Shown here piece after piece: positions 28,671-37,227 of a stretch of 64,000 bases of DNA. Under the pieces are notes generated by a model. The model made no database searches. It saw only the letters and a list, made by a program, of their open reading frames with translations, and had not been told where the DNA came from. Each line of letters begins with the position of its first letter. The stretch's first letter is position 1. The stretch lies in contig NZ_AYYY01000005.1 in the NCBI RefSeq assembly GCF_001436295.1, positions 169,334-233,333 of the forward strand, read 5' to 3'. Position numbers and translations under genes: made by a program. The DNA comes from Paucilactobacillus vaccinostercus DSM 20634 (GTDB taxonomy: Bacteria; Bacillota; Bacilli; Lactobacillales; Lactobacillaceae).

Positions 28671-29372
28671 TTATTGTTGATTTTGCCGTAGATCTTGAAG
28701 TGCATTTTTTGCAGCATCCATTTCGGCGTGCTTCTTTGAAGTCCCAGTTCCCGTACCGATTTGTTGATCATCAGCACTTACCCCGACTGTGTACCGGCGG
28801 GCATTAGCCGGGCCCTCTTCTTTGATGACAGTATAGTCGATATCAACATCACCATTGCGTTGGAGGAATTCTTGAAGACTAGTTTTATAATCGACTTCAT
28901 TATCAAACCAGCCTTGGTCTAATTTCGGAAAAATAACTTTACTGATGAAAGAAACGACGGCATCTTTTCCCTGGTCCAAATATAAGGCACCAATAAATGA
29001 TTCAAAAATATCGCACAGTAAAGAGGACCGTTGTCTAGCACCAGCCATTTCTTCACCATGACCAAGACGAATATATTGATCAAAATGACATTCGACTGCA
29101 AACTTGCTGAAGCTATCCTCTTGAACCATTGCCGCACGTAACCGGGTGAGTTCCCCCTGTGGCATCTGTGGATAGCGCTTGTAGATGTATTCCGAAACTG
29201 TTAATTGTAAAACTGCATCTCCCAAAAATTCGATTCGTTCATAAAATTTCAAACCGCGGTTGGGGTGCTCATTCACATAAGAGGCTTGTGTGAATGCTTC
29301 ATCCAATAAAGCATGGTTAGTAAAATGGATATCAAATTTATCTGCTAATTCGTTTTCTAATTCTTTTATCAT
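28671..29372 (-). CDS. rnc: Ribonuclease III
   Basis: It cleaves double-stranded RNA and matures rRNA. The 233-residue protein has the RNase III signature ERIEFLGDAVLQLTVSEYI with the catalytic Glu/Asp, the second acidic block CDIFESFIGALYLDQG, and a C-terminal double-stranded RNA binding domain (TSLQEFLQRNG to KKHAEMDAAKNALQDL). The SD is AAGGAAG. A TATAAT -10 element at 29402-29407 indicates its own promoter after the acpP terminator. It heads the rnc-smc-ftsY-ylxM-ffh operon. Confidence 0.97.
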   Translation of the reverse strand: MIKELENELADKFDIHFTNHALLDEAFTQASYVNEHPNRGLKFYERIEFLGDAVLQLTVSEYIYKRYPQMPQGELTRLRAAMVQEDSFSKFAVECHFDQYIRLGHGEEMAGARQRSSLLCDIFESFIGALYLDQGKDAVVSFISKVIFPKLDQGWFDNEVDYKTSLQEFLQRNGDVDIDYTVIKEEGPANARRYTVGVSADDQQIGTGTGTSKKHAEMDAAKNALQDLRQNQQ

Positions 29373-29455
29373 TGCTACTTCCTTCTTCTGTTATAGTGCC
29401 TATTATACGTGTTTTAACAAGATTGGAAAAGAGTAACAACCACTTGTTTACACGG

Positions 29456-29489
29456 AAAAGGACCGTATGCAATTTGCTACGGCCCTTTT
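29456..29489 (-). terminator. Terminator of acpP
   Basis: The stem AAAAGGNCCGTA/TACGGNCCTTTT (one mismatch) lies 16 bases after the acpP stop on the minus strand and separates plsX-acpP from rnc. Confidence 0.82.
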
Positions 29490-29504
29490 AGTTCAGTATT
29501 TAGT

Positions 29505-29750
29505 TTATTTGGCTTGGTTATTGGCAATGTAGTCAACTACTTCACCAATAGTACTAAGTTTTTCAGCTTCTTCATCAGAAATCTCTGAACCAAAAGTATC
29601 TTCTACTTCAAGTACAAATTCAACAAAATCAATTGAATCCGCATTTAAATCGGTTTTTAAATTTAAATCAGTCGTAATTTTAGCACGATCAATATCAAAA
29701 TGGTCAGCGACGATTTCGCTTACTTTATCAAAAATTGCTTGTTTATCCAT
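29505..29750 (-). CDS. acpP: Acyl carrier protein
   Basis: This 81-residue acidic protein carries growing fatty acyl chains on phosphopantetheine. The attachment serine is Ser39 in LNADSIDFVEF (DSI in place of the more common DSL). Fatty acid genes are often clustered elsewhere in lactobacilli with a second ACP; this copy follows plsX, fitting supply of acyl groups for phospholipid synthesis. The SD is GAGGAG, ten bases from the ATG. Confidence 0.95.
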   Translation of the reverse strand: MDKQAIFDKVSEIVADHFDIDRAKITTDLNLKTDLNADSIDFVEFVLEVEDTFGSEISDEEAEKLSTIGEVVDYIANNQAK

Positions 29751-29787
29751 AATTTAGTTGCTCCTCGTTTTTTCTCACTGAACCAGT

Positions 29788-30822
29788 TTAGTCGTTTTCA
29801 GTAGGATTGTCCACTAATTCTTGGTGACCAAAGTAATCAACGGTTTGTTGAATCACATTTGTATCAATCATGGTCTTAATCTGGCTAATTGTATTTGCAA
29901 CCGCATCGGCTTTGGAGGCACCATGGGTTTTAACCACCGGGGCTTTCAAACCTAGCAAAACAGCGCCACCGTATGTCGAAGTTCCCATAACATTGGCAAT
30001 TTGGTTGAACACTGGCTTCAAAAGTAAATAGCCGAGTTTCGCACGTAATCCACCATGCAAAATACCATGTTTGATTAATTTAAGGACCGTTTTCGCAGTT
30101 CCTTCAGTGGCTTTCAGTGCTGCATTACCTGTCCAACCGTCTGTAACAATGACGTCGGCTTTGCCGGACAGCAAAGCGCCAGATTCAATGTTACCGATAA
30201 AGTTTAAATCAGTTGCGTCATTTAGTTGTTGCCAAACTTCTTTGTGGAGTCGATCTCCCTTGTCTTCTTCTTCGCCGTTATTCAAAAGACCGATCCGTGG
30301 TTCTTTAACACCCAAAACCTGTTGTGCGTAAAACTTACCTAAATATGCATATTCAAATAAATTTTTGGTTTTACTTTCAGCATTTGCCCCGGTATCTAGA
30401 TATACAAAATTAGACTGTGCTAACTCTGGATTAGGTACGGGCAGAACAGAAGTTAAACCTGGGCGATCAATTCCTTTAATACGGCCCACAATTAGTAACC
30501 CAGCGGCCAAGACTGCCCCCGTATTACCCGCGGAAAAGAAGGCATCAGCTTGATGTTCTTTAACCGCCGTGGCTGCACGCACGATTGAAGAATCTTTTTT
30601 CTTACGAATTGCTCGAACCGGTTCTTCTCCCATCTCAATCATTTCTGTTGTCGGAATTAATTGTAGTCGTTCGTGGTTCTTAATCTCAGCGGTAACTTGT
30701 TGCTCGTCGCCAAAAAGCAAGAATTCAATATCTGGATATTGATCACGAGCAGCCTCGACACCCTTAATAATCTCTTGTGGTGCGTGATCGCCACCCATGG
30801 CGTCTACAGCAATTTTCATCAT
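29788..30822 (-). CDS. plsX: Phosphate acyltransferase PlsX
   Basis: It converts acyl-ACP to acyl-phosphate, the acyl donor for PlsY in phosphatidic acid synthesis. It is a peripheral membrane enzyme of 344 residues. Signatures are KIAVDAMGGDHAPQEII at the start, ADAFFSAGNTGAVLAAG, and YLDTGANAESK. Two ATGs (30822, 30819) are possible. The first fits GAGAGG with an eight-base spacer. It begins 17 bases after recG and is followed by acpP. Confidence 0.96.
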   Translation of the reverse strand: MMKIAVDAMGGDHAPQEIIKGVEAARDQYPDIEFLLFGDEQQVTAEIKNHERLQLIPTTEMIEMGEEPVRAIRKKKDSSIVRAATAVKEHQADAFFSAGNTGAVLAAGLLIVGRIKGIDRPGLTSVLPVPNPELAQSNFVYLDTGANAESKTKNLFEYAYLGKFYAQQVLGVKEPRIGLLNNGEEEDKGDRLHKEVWQQLNDATDLNFIGNIESGALLSGKADVIVTDGWTGNAALKATEGTAKTVLKLIKHGILHGGLRAKLGYLLLKPVFNQIANVMGTSTYGGAVLLGLKAPVVKTHGASKADAVANTISQIKTMIDTNVIQQTVDYFGHQELVDNPTEND

Positions 30823-30839
30823 TTCATCAACCTCTCTTT

Positions 30840-32876
30840 TTAATCAAAATGAGTTTGCAACTGATGCCGTTTTAAATATGCAACTAGTGGAATATTGTCT
30901 GTGACATCATCCCAATGGGGCATTTTAAGCAGTTCTGCAGCATCATGTTGTGCAATTTCTAGTATTTTCAAATCTCCTACCGGATCGCCAATTTTAAATT
31001 CTGGGACACCAGATTGCTTTTGTCCCAAAATATCACCAGATCCTCGTAGTTCCATGTCTTTTTGGGCAACGACGAACCCGTCAGTCGTGTCCACCATTGT
31101 TTGCATTCGTGCCACTCCAACTTCATTTTTAGGATCAGCAAGCAAAATACAGTAGCTTTGTTGCTTTCCTCGACCAACACGGCCACGAAGTTGGTGTAAT
31201 TGGGCAAGGCCAAAACGGTCTGCATCATAAATCATCATAACCGTTGCATTGGCAACATCCACCCCCACTTCAATGACGGTTGTGGAAACTAATACCTGTA
31301 ATTCATTAGCCTTAAACTGCTCCATGACCGCATCTTTATCATCATTTGACAAACGGCCATGTAATAAGCCAACTTTAAATTGTGGTTCAAAATAAGCCGC
31401 CAATTGTTCATAAAGTGCTGTGGCATTTTGCACATCCAAAGCTTCTGACTCTTCAATTAGTGGAGTGACAATATATACTTGCGCACCCTTTTTTAATTCC
31501 TGTGCAACGAATTCCAACGCAACCCCATTTTGGTTAGACCTTAACCAGCGAGTTTGAATTGGAAGTCGTCCAGCTGGTAATTCATCAATGATCGAAACAT
31601 CCATCTCACCATAAGCGGTAATTGCTAATGTTCGCGGAATGGGAGTTGCAGTCATCGCCAAAACATCTGGCCGGTCCCCCTTTTCACGTAGCTTTTGACG
31701 CTGGTTAACACCAAATCGATGCTGTTCGTCAGTAATAATAAGCCCAAGGTTGGCATACTCAACACTATCTTGAATAAGTGCATGGGTTCCGATAATTAAA
31801 TTAATGGCACCCGTTCGAATTTGATCTTCAAGTATTCGATGCTGCTTCGCGGTCAAGGAACCCGTTAGCAGCCCAACGTTCACTGGCAAGCCTTCAAAAA
31901 GATGTGCTAAGTTTTGCGCATGCTGTTCAGCTAAAATTTCGGTGGGAACCATCAATGCTGCTTGGTATCCAGCAGTAATTGCGGCATAAATGGCAATTGC
32001 CGCAACAATGGTTTTACCAGACCCTACATCACCTTGCAGTAGCCGATTCATTTGAACCGGTTCAAGAAGATCACGACAAATTTCATTCACAACTCGCTTC
32101 TGCGCCTTTGTTAACTCATAGGGCAATTGCCCGATAAATGACTTAATCTCATCGTTATGGTATTTAATGACGAGTCCATTACGTTTTTGATTTGCTCGTT
32201 TAGTTGCTTGTAGCCGCAATTGGAACAAAAAAAATTCTTCATAGGTTGCACTTCGTTTGGCAAGCTTAGACTGTTCATCACTGGTTGGAAAATGCATCTC
32301 ACGAATCATCTCTTTGCGGGACATTAGATGATATTGTTGGCGCAACGACTCTGGAATAAGCGTCGGAATCACGTTTTCATATTGTTTAAACGCCGCAGTA
32401 ATAATCTTTTTGATCGTGGCCTTTTTCACATTTTTATTAGTTGGATAAACAGCACTGTATGAATGCGATTCAGCAGTATCAACCGTGATTAACTTACTGC
32501 CAGTCATACGAAGATGTTGCCCATCCCACTTACCAAATACAGCCAAATCGCGGCCAAGTTCAATCTTGCTTTTTAAATAAGGCTGATTAAAAAAAGTCAC
32601 CAAAATAACTTCACGATTAACCATAAGCCGAAAACTTAATCGATTTTTTTTATACCCAAATCGTGCAATCACCGGCTCCGACATCACGGTCCCTTTAATC
32701 GTGATTTTTTCTTGGTCCTTAGCATTTTGGACAGATTGAACTTCAAAGTTATCATAACGAAGAGGATAGTACGTGAGCAGATTTTCAACGGACAGGATAT
32801 TCAACGTTGCTAAATTTTCGGCCGTTTTTGGACCAACTCCTGGCACAGCAGAAACAGAATCCTGAAGACTAAGCAC
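30840..32876 (-). CDS. recG: ATP-dependent DNA helicase RecG
   Basis: It remodels stalled replication forks and Holliday junctions. The protein has 678 residues. An N-terminal wedge/OB domain (SVSAVPGVGPKTAENLATL, then the OB strand region around 60-150) is followed by the helicase domains: Walker A QGDVGSGKT, DEQH in IITDEQHRFG, TATPIPRT, and motif VI QLRGRVGRG. A C-terminal TRG-like segment follows (GSGDILGQKQSG). The start is GTG at 32876, six bases after GGAGG; the TTG just before it is too close. A terminator hairpin lies between yloV and this gene. Confidence 0.96.
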   Translation of the reverse strand: MLSLQDSVSAVPGVGPKTAENLATLNILSVENLLTYYPLRYDNFEVQSVQNAKDQEKITIKGTVMSEPVIARFGYKKNRLSFRLMVNREVILVTFFNQPYLKSKIELGRDLAVFGKWDGQHLRMTGSKLITVDTAESHSYSAVYPTNKNVKKATIKKIITAAFKQYENVIPTLIPESLRQQYHLMSRKEMIREMHFPTSDEQSKLAKRSATYEEFFLFQLRLQATKRANQKRNGLVIKYHNDEIKSFIGQLPYELTKAQKRVVNEICRDLLEPVQMNRLLQGDVGSGKTIVAAIAIYAAITAGYQAALMVPTEILAEQHAQNLAHLFEGLPVNVGLLTGSLTAKQHRILEDQIRTGAINLIIGTHALIQDSVEYANLGLIITDEQHRFGVNQRQKLREKGDRPDVLAMTATPIPRTLAITAYGEMDVSIIDELPAGRLPIQTRWLRSNQNGVALEFVAQELKKGAQVYIVTPLIEESEALDVQNATALYEQLAAYFEPQFKVGLLHGRLSNDDKDAVMEQFKANELQVLVSTTVIEVGVDVANATVMMIYDADRFGLAQLHQLRGRVGRGKQQSYCILLADPKNEVGVARMQTMVDTTDGFVVAQKDMELRGSGDILGQKQSGVPEFKIGDPVGDLKILEIAQHDAAELLKMPHWDDVTDNIPLVAYLKRHQLQTHFD

Positions 32877-32906
32877 CAAATTCCTCCTTTACTTGTTAAC
32901 TAATAC

Positions 32907-32946
32907 AAAAATGATCGAGTGAAAACACAGTTTTCCCCCGATCAAG
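32907..32946 (-). terminator. Terminator-like hairpin between yloV and recG
   Basis: The stem GATCG-GAAAAC/GTTTTC-CGATC with small internal loops is followed by ATTTTTG on the minus strand. It ends 31 bases before the recG start, too close for a full promoter. Confidence 0.72.
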
Positions 32947-32954
32947 GTAGATCA

Positions 32955-34646
32955 TTATTCAACTAAAATTAAATATGGGTAAACTGGCTGACCACCAGAA
33001 TGGATTTCAATTTCAAGTTCATCGTCAATTTCTTCAATAGCAGCTTCAATAGCTTGAGCTGTTTTCTCGTCACCATCGGAACCCAAAATGATCGTTACAA
33101 TTTCACTATCGTCATCCAACATAGCTTTAACCATCTTGATGGCCGCCATCTGAACATCTGGATCTGTGACCGTAATTTTACCATTCACAATGCCCATGAA
33201 ATCGTCTTTTTTGATGTCAATACCATCGATAGTGGTATCTCTGATAGCATTGGTTACTTCACCGCTTTTAACCGTTGCAAGATTTTCTTCCATAGCAGTC
33301 TGATTTTCTTCGAGTGAACTATCGGGGTTAAAGTCAAGCATGGCCGTCATTCCCTGCGCAATGGTCTTACTGTGCACAATTTTAGTTGGAATTTCAACGA
33401 CATCTGCCGCTTGGTCCGCAGCCATAAAAATATTACCATTATTAGGTAATACAATAGCCTTCTTGGCACCACTGGCGTTGATTGCATCAACAATATCCTG
33501 AGTACTTGGATTCATTGTTTGACCACCACTAATAACGTGGGTTACACCCAAGCTCTTGAATAGCTTAGCAATGCCCTCTCCTGATGAAACGGCAATCACG
33601 GCTGTTTCAACTGGGGTGCTTGGTACACTGCTCTCAGAGCTAGTTGCTGTGGGTTGTTCATCCTTTTCCATGATGGTTTCTTGTTGCCATCGCATGTTAT
33701 CAACTTTTACTTTTTGTAAATCACCGAACTGTTGTCCCCAAGACAATACCTTACCAGGATGTTCAGTGTGGACATGCACTTTGACAATTTCGTCATCGTT
33801 GACAACTAACAAGCTATCTCCTAAATCTGCAAGGTAGTTGTAAAATTCATCATAATCGAACTTTTTGGTAACTTGTTTCCCCCGGCCAATTCGGACCATG
33901 ATTTCAGTACAATAACCATATACGATATCATCCGGATCAAGCTGTCCCTGAGCACTACGATGATGTTCGGCATTGATCATTTCATCCATCTCTGCATTAT
34001 CAGGTGTGTGGTCTTCATCATCAATAACCTTGCCACTAAGTGATTCATAAAAAGCCTGAATAACAAAAGTAAGCCCTTGCCCACCTGAATCAACAACCCC
34101 CACTTCTTTCAGAACGGGAAGTAAATCTGGTGTCTTTTTAAGTGCTTTTTGTGCTGCTTCGTAAATGGTTGCCAAAATTTCAACGATATCATCCGTTTCA
34201 TCGGCCTTTTCAATTCCCGCCTTAGCGGATTCGCGAACAACAGTTAGGATGGTACCTTCGGTTGGCTTCATTACGGCCTTATAAGCCGTCTGGGCCCCAC
34301 TGGCATATCCTGCGGCAAAATCTTTACCAGTTAACGTTGCTTTGCCTTCAATTCCCTTGGAAAATCCACGGAAAATTTGTGACAAAATAACACCAGAATT
34401 TCCGCGGGCACCCATTAGGAGTCCCTTAGCTAAGGCAGCAGCGAGATCAGCAACATCGTCACTGGTTGCCTCGCGTTCATATTTAGCCCCGCTAGCAAGC
34501 GACATGCTCATATTAGTACCGGTATCCCCGTCTGGAACTGGGAACACATTTAATGAATTAATGAATTCGGCGTTTTGCTGGAGTCGATTTGAAGCGGCTT
34601 GCACCATCTTGCCAAATTCAAGGTTTGTAATTTTTGTGACTGTCAA
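32955..34646 (-). CDS. yloV: DAK2/DegV-domain fatty acid kinase-like protein (YloV/FakA)
   Basis: It is a 563-residue FakA-type protein. The N-terminal DhaL/DAK2 domain binds ATP and Mg2+: LNVFPVPDGDTGTNMS (about residues 31-46), LMGARGNSGVILSQI, PTEGTILTV, VGVVDSGGQGL. A middle region and a C-terminal DegV-interacting domain follow. FakA phosphorylates fatty acids presented by FakB (DegV) proteins, allowing use of exogenous fatty acids. The start is TTG at 34646, eight bases after GGAGG. It lies directly after yloU, the conserved Firmicutes pair. Confidence 0.94.
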   Translation of the reverse strand: MTVTKITNLEFGKMVQAASNRLQQNAEFINSLNVFPVPDGDTGTNMSMSLASGAKYEREATSDDVADLAAALAKGLLMGARGNSGVILSQIFRGFSKGIEGKATLTGKDFAAGYASGAQTAYKAVMKPTEGTILTVVRESAKAGIEKADETDDIVEILATIYEAAQKALKKTPDLLPVLKEVGVVDSGGQGLTFVIQAFYESLSGKVIDDEDHTPDNAEMDEMINAEHHRSAQGQLDPDDIVYGYCTEIMVRIGRGKQVTKKFDYDEFYNYLADLGDSLLVVNDDEIVKVHVHTEHPGKVLSWGQQFGDLQKVKVDNMRWQQETIMEKDEQPTATSSESSVPSTPVETAVIAVSSGEGIAKLFKSLGVTHVISGGQTMNPSTQDIVDAINASGAKKAIVLPNNGNIFMAADQAADVVEIPTKIVHSKTIAQGMTAMLDFNPDSSLEENQTAMEENLATVKSGEVTNAIRDTTIDGIDIKKDDFMGIVNGKITVTDPDVQMAAIKMVKAMLDDDSEIVTIILGSDGDEKTAQAIEAAIEEIDDELEIEIHSGGQPVYPYLILVE

Positions 34647-34677
34647 TTATTTATCCTCCTGACGAGATCATGCTAAT

Positions 34678-35040
34678 TTATTCAGCTAGTACACGAACAC
34701 CCTGAACGAGAACGTTGACCGAATTAGCAGTTACGCCAAGCATTGATTCTAAATTATACTTAACTTTTTCTTGGACGCTTTTTGAAACAGCAGAAATTTT
34801 AGTGCCGTAGCCAACAATAATGTTCACTTCAACTGCAATTCCATTGTCTTGTTGACGAACAACAACACCCTTGCTGTAGTTCTCTCTTCTCAAAATATCG
34901 TTAACGTTGTCTCGAATTTGATTACGGCTGGCCATACCAACAACACCATAGTTATCAGTTGCGGCACCACCAACGACAGTCGAAATCACATCGTTTGCGA
35001 TATCGATTGTTCCGTACTGGGTTTTAATCTTAACTGCCAT
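34678..35040 (-). CDS. yloU: Asp23/Gls24-family protein YloU
   Basis: This 120-residue alkaline-shock-type protein (Asp23/DUF322) has the family pattern TQYGTIDIANDVISTVVGGAA, then NIIVGYGTKISAVSKSVQEKVK. In Staphylococcus Asp23 proteins are anchored to the membrane near the cell envelope; the function of YloU is unknown. It is always upstream of yloV. The SD is GGGGG. A promoter TTGCTT-16-TATGGT lies just upstream. A second family member is located at 55201-55635. Confidence 0.93.
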   Translation of the reverse strand: MAVKIKTQYGTIDIANDVISTVVGGAATDNYGVVGMASRNQIRDNVNDILRRENYSKGVVVRQQDNGIAVEVNIIVGYGTKISAVSKSVQEKVKYNLESMLGVTANSVNVLVQGVRVLAE

Positions 35041-35159
35041 ATTAAATGGCCCCCTTTTTTATCAAAAAGTAAGTTTTACTCATAACGATATTCTACCATA
35101 CCACATAACCGATAAAAAGCAAATTAAGTCTCCCCTTGACCAAACAACGTAATTATACT

Positions 35160-35316
35160 AAAAACGACACCTCTGGGGTGAGGTGTCGATTACAAGATAT
35201 CACACTGGGGAAGTGTGCTTGTTCATGTTGGAGAAACATAGGGTTTTGGGGAAGACTATGTTTCATAGTTTAGGTTTTGGGAGGAGTACGAATAGGTAAA
35301 ACCTTTAACCTATCGT
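35160..35316 (-). ncRNA. Candidate trans-acting small RNA with C/U-rich loops
   Basis: No gene is coded here, but the minus strand has a promoter, a chain of hairpins and a perfect terminator, about 157 nt in all. In 5' to 3' order: stem ATAGGT/ACCTAT (35292-35313); single-stranded CTCCTCCC (35279-35286); stem ACTATG/CATAGT (35255-35269); TTCCCC (35248-35253); stem ATGTT/AACAT with loop TCTCC (35225-35239); stem CACACT/AGTGTG with loop TCCCC (35201-35217); then a 9-bp terminator stem with loop ACCCCA (35165-35188) and five T. Five C/U motifs thus lie in loops or linkers, complementary to SD sequences (GGGAGGAG, GGGGA). This is the design of Firmicutes regulatory RNAs such as RsaE and LhrC. 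I do not recognise it as a named family. Confidence 0.75.
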
Positions 35317-35322
35317 GCAGTT

Positions 35323-35352
35323 AATATAACATCTTTTTCATTAAAGTGCCAG
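35323..35352 (-). promoter_or_regulatory. Promoter of the candidate small RNA
   Basis: CTGGCA (35347-35352) and TATATT (35323-35328) are spaced by 18 bases; the predicted start is near 35316. Confidence 0.6.
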
Positions 35353-35501
35353 TAATTTGATCTGAACTCACTTTTTGCTTTTATGTTCTGTTCTTCATTG
35401 AAAAAGCACTGAAGATATGATATTTTTATGACTGGTTCCTATTTAATGACTGATCTAACAATATTTATAGCTGTAAAGTTAAAGAACTTGACAGAAATCT
35501 A

Positions 35502-35530
35502 TTGCAATGAGATCGTAGCTATGGTAAATT
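35502..35530 (+). promoter_or_regulatory. Promoter of rpmB
   Basis: TTGCAA (35502-35507) and TAAATT (35525-35530) are spaced by 17 bases. A small ATCGC/GCGAT dyad follows in the leader. The stretch 35353-35500 shows nothing else. Confidence 0.6.
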
Positions 35531-35598
35531 ATTTAGGTGAGTTATCGCGCAATTGCGATCAATAGTAAAAAAATTGATGAGAAGAGGAGGGGTTATTC

Positions 35599-35784
35599 AT
35601 GGCTAAAGATTTTATCAGCGGTAAACGGACACGCTTTGGTAACAAGCGTTCTCATGCCCTTAACTCAAGTCGTCGCAGCTGGAAGCCAAATCTGCAAAAA
35701 GTAACAATTCTCGTAGATGGTAAGCCTAAAAAGGTTTACGTTTCAGCACGCACTTTGAAATCAGGTAAAGTGACTCGAGTTTAA
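35599..35784 (+). CDS. rpmB: 50S ribosomal protein L28
   Basis: This 61-residue basic protein has the L28 pattern [16 protein letters not shown], then [18 protein letters not shown]. It sits near the tRNA exit site of the 50S subunit. It lacks the zinc-binding cysteines of the C+ form. GAGGAGGGG is the SD, eight bases from the ATG. It is monocistronic, transcribed away from the yloU-smc block, with a strong terminator. Confidence 0.97.
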   Translation: MAKDFISGKRTRFGNKRSHALNSSRRSWKPNLQKVTILVDGKPKKVYVSARTLKSGKVTRV

Positions 35785-35790
35785 TTAAAT

Positions 35791-35826
35791 AAAAAGGCCT
35801 ACATCTTAATTGATGCAGGCCTTTTT
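35791..35826. terminator. Bidirectional terminator between rpmB and thiN
   Basis: Stem AAAAAGGCCT/AGGCCTTTTT continues with CATC/GATG. It serves the convergent genes rpmB and thiN. Confidence 0.9.
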
Positions 35827-35829
35827 ATT

Positions 35830-36498
35830 TTAGTCTCGACTCTGAATAACAGCAACAATGCCACTGTCAAACTTAAAATGATTTAGATCACCATTAAATT
35901 CGTTACTAGCCCATGATGTTGGATGGCCACTACTGTAATCATTTAAAGGATATTTTTCATCGAATAACGTTAGACCGTCCACTTTTGTCAGTGTCACAAA
36001 CGCAAGGTATTTTTTATTAGGTTCTTTTTTTATTTCGTGCATTCCGGGTTGATAGTAAGTAATCGTATTTTGACGGTCAATGAGTTTAATGTTAGTGACA
36101 TAGGGCCTAAAACGTGGCTCAAGGGGTAAAAATATATTAGCGAGTAAATGGTCCATTCGCCCTCCCGTAGCGCCATATATCGCGAGTTGCTCAAACTTAA
36201 AATATCGAATTGCGGTAATAACACCAATTTGCGTATCCGTTAGGTCTTTTTCAGGCGGGAATGTCTCGATATGGGTAATCTGTTCCTTAACGCGTGCGAG
36301 TTCTTCTTGGGCAGTTGAGTCAAAATCTCCAACTGCAATTTCCGGTTTAATTCCTAATTGCAACAGACGGATTGCTCCACGGTCAACGCCAATCCAAGGG
36401 CCTTCAATTTGACCGCTCTTTAGGGTGTCAGGCCACTGTTGCGTTGGTCCCCCTACCAGTACATTCAGTTTTTTTACTTTTCGTTTTTGAATAGTCAT
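35830..36498 (-). CDS. thiN: Thiamine diphosphokinase
   Basis: It transfers a diphosphate from ATP to thiamine. The 222-residue protein has the TPK catalytic-domain motifs IGVDRGAIRLLQLGIKPEIAVGDFDS, EKDLTDTQIGV, and GATGGRMDHLLANI. Because no de novo thiamine genes are near, it probably acts on imported thiamine. The SD (TAGGAG, 36505-36510) overlaps the tail of a terminator hairpin, so expression depends on read-through from rpe. No TPP riboswitch is visible in the 66-base gap. Confidence 0.95.
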   Translation of the reverse strand: MTIQKRKVKKLNVLVGGPTQQWPDTLKSGQIEGPWIGVDRGAIRLLQLGIKPEIAVGDFDSTAQEELARVKEQITHIETFPPEKDLTDTQIGVITAIRYFKFEQLAIYGATGGRMDHLLANIFLPLEPRFRPYVTNIKLIDRQNTITYYQPGMHEIKKEPNKKYLAFVTLTKVDGLTLFDEKYPLNDYSSGHPTSWASNEFNGDLNHFKFDSGIVAVIQSRD

Positions 36499-36508
36499 TG
36501 GTGTCTCC

Positions 36509-36550
36509 TAAAAAATAAGAGTGTCGGCTAATATGCCGCACTCTTATTTT
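36509..36550 (-). terminator. Terminator between rpe and thiN
   Basis: Stem AAAATAAGAGTG/CACTCTTATTTT with an inner CGGC/GCCG is followed by a T-run on the minus strand that merges with the thiN SD. Confidence 0.85.
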
Positions 36551-36564
36551 AATACATATTTTAT

Positions 36565-37218
36565 CTATTTGGTTACATCTTTTAAAGTATTCATCTTGGC
36601 CACTGGATCAGCGTCGTTAAAAACATAAGATCCGGCAACTGCAACTGTGGCACCAGCTTTATAGCAGTCAACAACGGTCTGATTATTCACGCCACCATCG
36701 ATTTCGATGTCGTAGTCATACCCACGGTCCTTTTTAATTTGGTCCAACTGAGCAATTTTAGCGACTGTTTCTGGCAAGAACTTTTGTCCCCCAAAGCCGG
36801 GGTTAACAGTCATTACTAGCACTTGATCAACCATTCCAAGAACAGGTTCGATCAATGACACTGGCGTTCCAGGATTGATAACAACTTCTGCCTTTACACC
36901 ACCATTTTTGATTAATTGAAGTGCACGATGGATATGAGATGTTGCTTCTACTTGAACACCAATCAAATCAGAACCGGCGTCAATGAAGTCTTGAATTAAA
37001 TGCTCTGGGTTTTGAACCATTAAATGAACATCAAGGAATAAATTTGAAACCTTACGAATTGCTTTTACGAATCCTGGACCGTACGAAATGCTTGGGACAA
37101 AGGTACCATCCATCACATCAATGTGTAAATAGTCGGCGCCACCCTTTTCCACTTTTTCAATGTCACGCTGTAGATTGACGTAATCGGCACTTAGAATAGA
37201 AGGTGCAACTTTAATCAT
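36565..37218 (-). CDS. rpe: Ribulose-phosphate 3-epimerase
   Basis: It interconverts ribulose 5-phosphate and xylulose 5-phosphate, feeding the pentose phosphate or phosphoketolase route. It is a TIM barrel of 217 residues. Signatures are VAPSILSADYVNLQRDI, DYLHIDVMDGTFVPSISYGP with metal-binding His/Asp, VLVMTVNPGFGGQKF, and IEIDGGVNNQTV. It is nine bases after rsgA, as in many Firmicutes where rsgA-rpe-thiN form the end of the pknB operon. Confidence 0.97.
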   Translation of the reverse strand: MIKVAPSILSADYVNLQRDIEKVEKGGADYLHIDVMDGTFVPSISYGPGFVKAIRKVSNLFLDVHLMVQNPEHLIQDFIDAGSDLIGVQVEATSHIHRALQLIKNGGVKAEVVINPGTPVSLIEPVLGMVDQVLVMTVNPGFGGQKFLPETVAKIAQLDQIKKDRGYDYDIEIDGGVNNQTVVDCYKAGATVAVAGSYVFNDADPVAKMNTLKDVTK

Positions 37219-37227
37219 TATAATTCC

